A DNA stretch of 5,959 bases from JALHSV01 sp964553535 (lineage in GTDB: Bacteria > Nitrospirota > Thermodesulfovibrionia > Thermodesulfovibrionales > SM23-35). The stretch's first letter is position 1, and each line of letters begins with the position of its first letter. Under the pieces are notes generated by a model. That model was not told the origin of the DNA and searched no databases. It worked only from the letters and a program-made list of their open reading frames with translations. This document shows, in pieces, positions 4,782-5,959 of this stretch. The position numbers were made by a program, and so were the translations under genes. The stretch lies in contig CAZKLK010000116.1 in the NCBI GenBank assembly GCA_964553535.1, positions 1-5,959 of the forward strand, in the 5' to 3' direction.

Positions 4782-4816
4782 CTATTCACTGCTCACGATT
4801 CGCGACTCACGATTCA
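4782..4816. repeat. 7-base tandem array overlapping the glycosyltransferase stop
   Basis: Five 7-mers: CTATTCA, CTGCTCA, CGATTCG, CGACTCA, CGATTCA. The minus-strand stop codon of the glycosyltransferase (TCA at 4807-4809) is the end of the fourth unit, so the array reaches into the coding sequence and encodes the last residues (RES). Confidence 0.78.
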
Positions 4817-5946
4817 CGGATAATTTTGTGTAATCTCTTGCTGAACACATCATAACTGTACTGTTCTTGCCAGACAGTATAAGCATTCGAAGCCATAAGA
4901 GACAAAGAATTTTCATGTCCGCTTATAAGATCCTTGATTACCGCGGTCATCTGGCCGATATCTTTTACCGCAACGCCAAATTGCGGAATGTTTTGGTAAC
5001 CTCTGAGACCGTGTTCGGTTCCGACCACCGGGACCCCATAACTTAAAGCTTCAGCAACCCTCAGTTTCATCCCCGTTCCCGACATATCCGGGACAATGAG
5101 CATCCTCGCCCTTCGCATCAATGGCTCCATGTCGGCAGGATTCGGGATCAATTCGACATGCTTCTGCCCGGCAAGCAAGCCGGCCAATTCGCGAGACGGG
5201 TTCCTCCCGGCGATCTTCAGGGTATAACCCACGTCCTTCAAACCCGGCCAGCACCTGGCTATGAAATCCTTCACCGCCTTCTCATTGAACGGCAGGTCAA
5301 GGCTGCCCACAAAGACCATCGCTTGTTCGCGCTCCTCAAAGGGAAGAGGCGGAAACTTGGGCGGAAAGCTGCAGACGGGATGCAGCGTCACACGGTTGGC
5401 ATTGCCCATCCCGTAGAGCTCTCGCAGCCGCTGCCTGTCGTCATCATGCATCACCAGGATGCTGTCAGACGCCCTCAGTGTAATCTCTTCCGACCTGTCG
5501 ATATTCTTTGCCGCAAGGCGAGTTATGCCCCTGCTGTTCATCCGGAAGTAATCAGCCTCCACGTTATGAACAACAAAGACCGTCTTCGCCCGCATCCTCT
5601 GTCCTTCAAAAAGAAAACCGCACAGGGTCGATTCAACGAACAATAGATCATATACATTCAGCGAATGTTTTTTTGCAAACTGCTTGAATAACCCGGCGAG
5701 GCTGGAGGCTTCCCCGTGGAGAGCTGCCGTCATCTTGTCGAAGGGCGTGTAAGGGCGTGCCGCAACCGTGATAAACCGCTCCCGTTCGATCCCGGGGAGA
5801 GAATGGTCAATACCCGGGCCGACGAAGTCTATCTGTGCCCCCGGGAAACTGCACAGCGACCTCAGGTTTGCATAACAGTGCCGCCCGCCTCCGGTCGTTA
5901 GCGAAGGACTCCAGGGGGTGATGTATAAAATTCTCAAGGACTGCAC
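4807..5946 (-). CDS. Family 4 (GT-B fold) glycosyltransferase, start uncertain at right edge
   Basis: A cytoplasmic GT-B sugar transferase, probably acting in the same polysaccharide pathway as the other two. The 379-residue translation begins LRILYITPWSP with TTGGGRHCYANL (17-28), has VFVVHNVEADYF (123-134), the second-domain opening FVGSLDLPFN (212-221), an IAGRNP strand (245-250), and the donor block SGTGMKLRVAEAL (289-301) with Glu299, then GTEHGLRG. Together these match the subfamily of the 1185-2384 gene. The chosen start is GTG 5946, but no in-frame stop occurs between it and the right edge (to base 5958) and there is no clear ribosome site, so TTG 5937 or a start outside the window is possible. 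The gene looks visibly more GC-rich than the TA region. It converges on hicA, and its stop lies inside a 7-base array. Sugar and acceptor are unknown. Confidence 0.9.
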   Translation of the reverse strand: MQSLRILYITPWSPSLTTGGGRHCYANLRSLCSFPGAQIDFVGPGIDHSLPGIERERFITVAARPYTPFDKMTAALHGEASSLAGLFKQFAKKHSLNVYDLLFVESTLCGFLFEGQRMRAKTVFVVHNVEADYFRMNSRGITRLAAKNIDRSEEITLRASDSILVMHDDDRQRLRELYGMGNANRVTLHPVCSFPPKFPPLPFEEREQAMVFVGSLDLPFNEKAVKDFIARCWPGLKDVGYTLKIAGRNPSRELAGLLAGQKHVELIPNPADMEPLMRRARMLIVPDMSGTGMKLRVAEALSYGVPVVGTEHGLRGYQNIPQFGVAVKDIGQMTAVIKDLISGHENSLSLMASNAYTVWQEQYSYDVFSKRLHKIIRES

Positions 5947-5959
5947 GATGCTATTTCTT

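Noticed and set aside
4651..4833. 60-codon plus-strand frame starting at the hicA stop
   Set aside because: It is a translation of the hairpin and 7-base arrays (RFTFHVSQFT-like text), with no ribosome site or domain.
5051..5901. Frames of 61-162 codons within the right-hand glycosyltransferase
   Set aside because: They are long only because the region is GC-rich; the minus-strand GT-B frame spans all of them with consistent motifs.

Overview
The window looks like a piece of a bacterial exopolysaccharide or O-antigen type glycosyltransferase locus interrupted by a small, partly decayed toxin-antitoxin (TA) cluster. The organism is probably a Gram-negative environmental bacterium. The dispersed inverted repeat at 1053-1135 and the degenerate 7-base arrays are of kinds I associate with Nitrospirota, Desulfobacterota and similar draft genomes, but I cannot assign a phylum from sequence alone. 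A run of 10 Ns at 1961-1970 shows that this is a scaffolded draft assembly.

Layout, left to right. An ExoA-like family 2 glycosyltransferase (1-990, minus, running off the left edge) is followed by a 194-base gap holding the dispersed inverted repeat. Next is a family 4 glycosyltransferase (1185-2384, minus) carrying the N gap, then a short 7-base-period array. The middle (about 2470-4651) is the accessory part. It holds a frameshifted MntA-type nucleotidyltransferase antitoxin without a visible HEPN partner (minus) and a broken, unrecognised, probably exported protein gene (minus). It also holds a 14-codon remnant of a hicA 3' end, an intact RHH-RelE/ParE TA pair with a good promoter and candidate operator (plus), and a hicB-hicA pair (plus) whose hicA carries a one-base frameshift. 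A second family 4 glycosyltransferase (4807-5946, minus) lies at the right edge with its frame still open.

How it fits together. The three glycosyltransferases share one orientation and plausibly build a secreted or surface polysaccharide: the two family 4 enzymes would act in the cytoplasm and the ExoA-like enzyme at the inner membrane. The two recognisable plus-strand TA modules read against that direction and have their own promoters. The 3' end of hicA, with the hairpin and 7-base arrays after it, occurs twice, at 3340-3572 and 4605-4816, bracketing the RHH-RelE and hicBA genes. This suggests a former tandem TA unit that lost most of one copy. All visible gene damage lies between 2470 and 4651, while the three large glycosyltransferase frames have none outside the N gap.

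I see no tRNA, rRNA, CRISPR array, transposase or integron attC site. I find no clearly new biological system. The most interesting items are the hidden full-length reading frames of hicA and the MNT gene, the repeat-bracketed TA unit, and the 7-base arrays.
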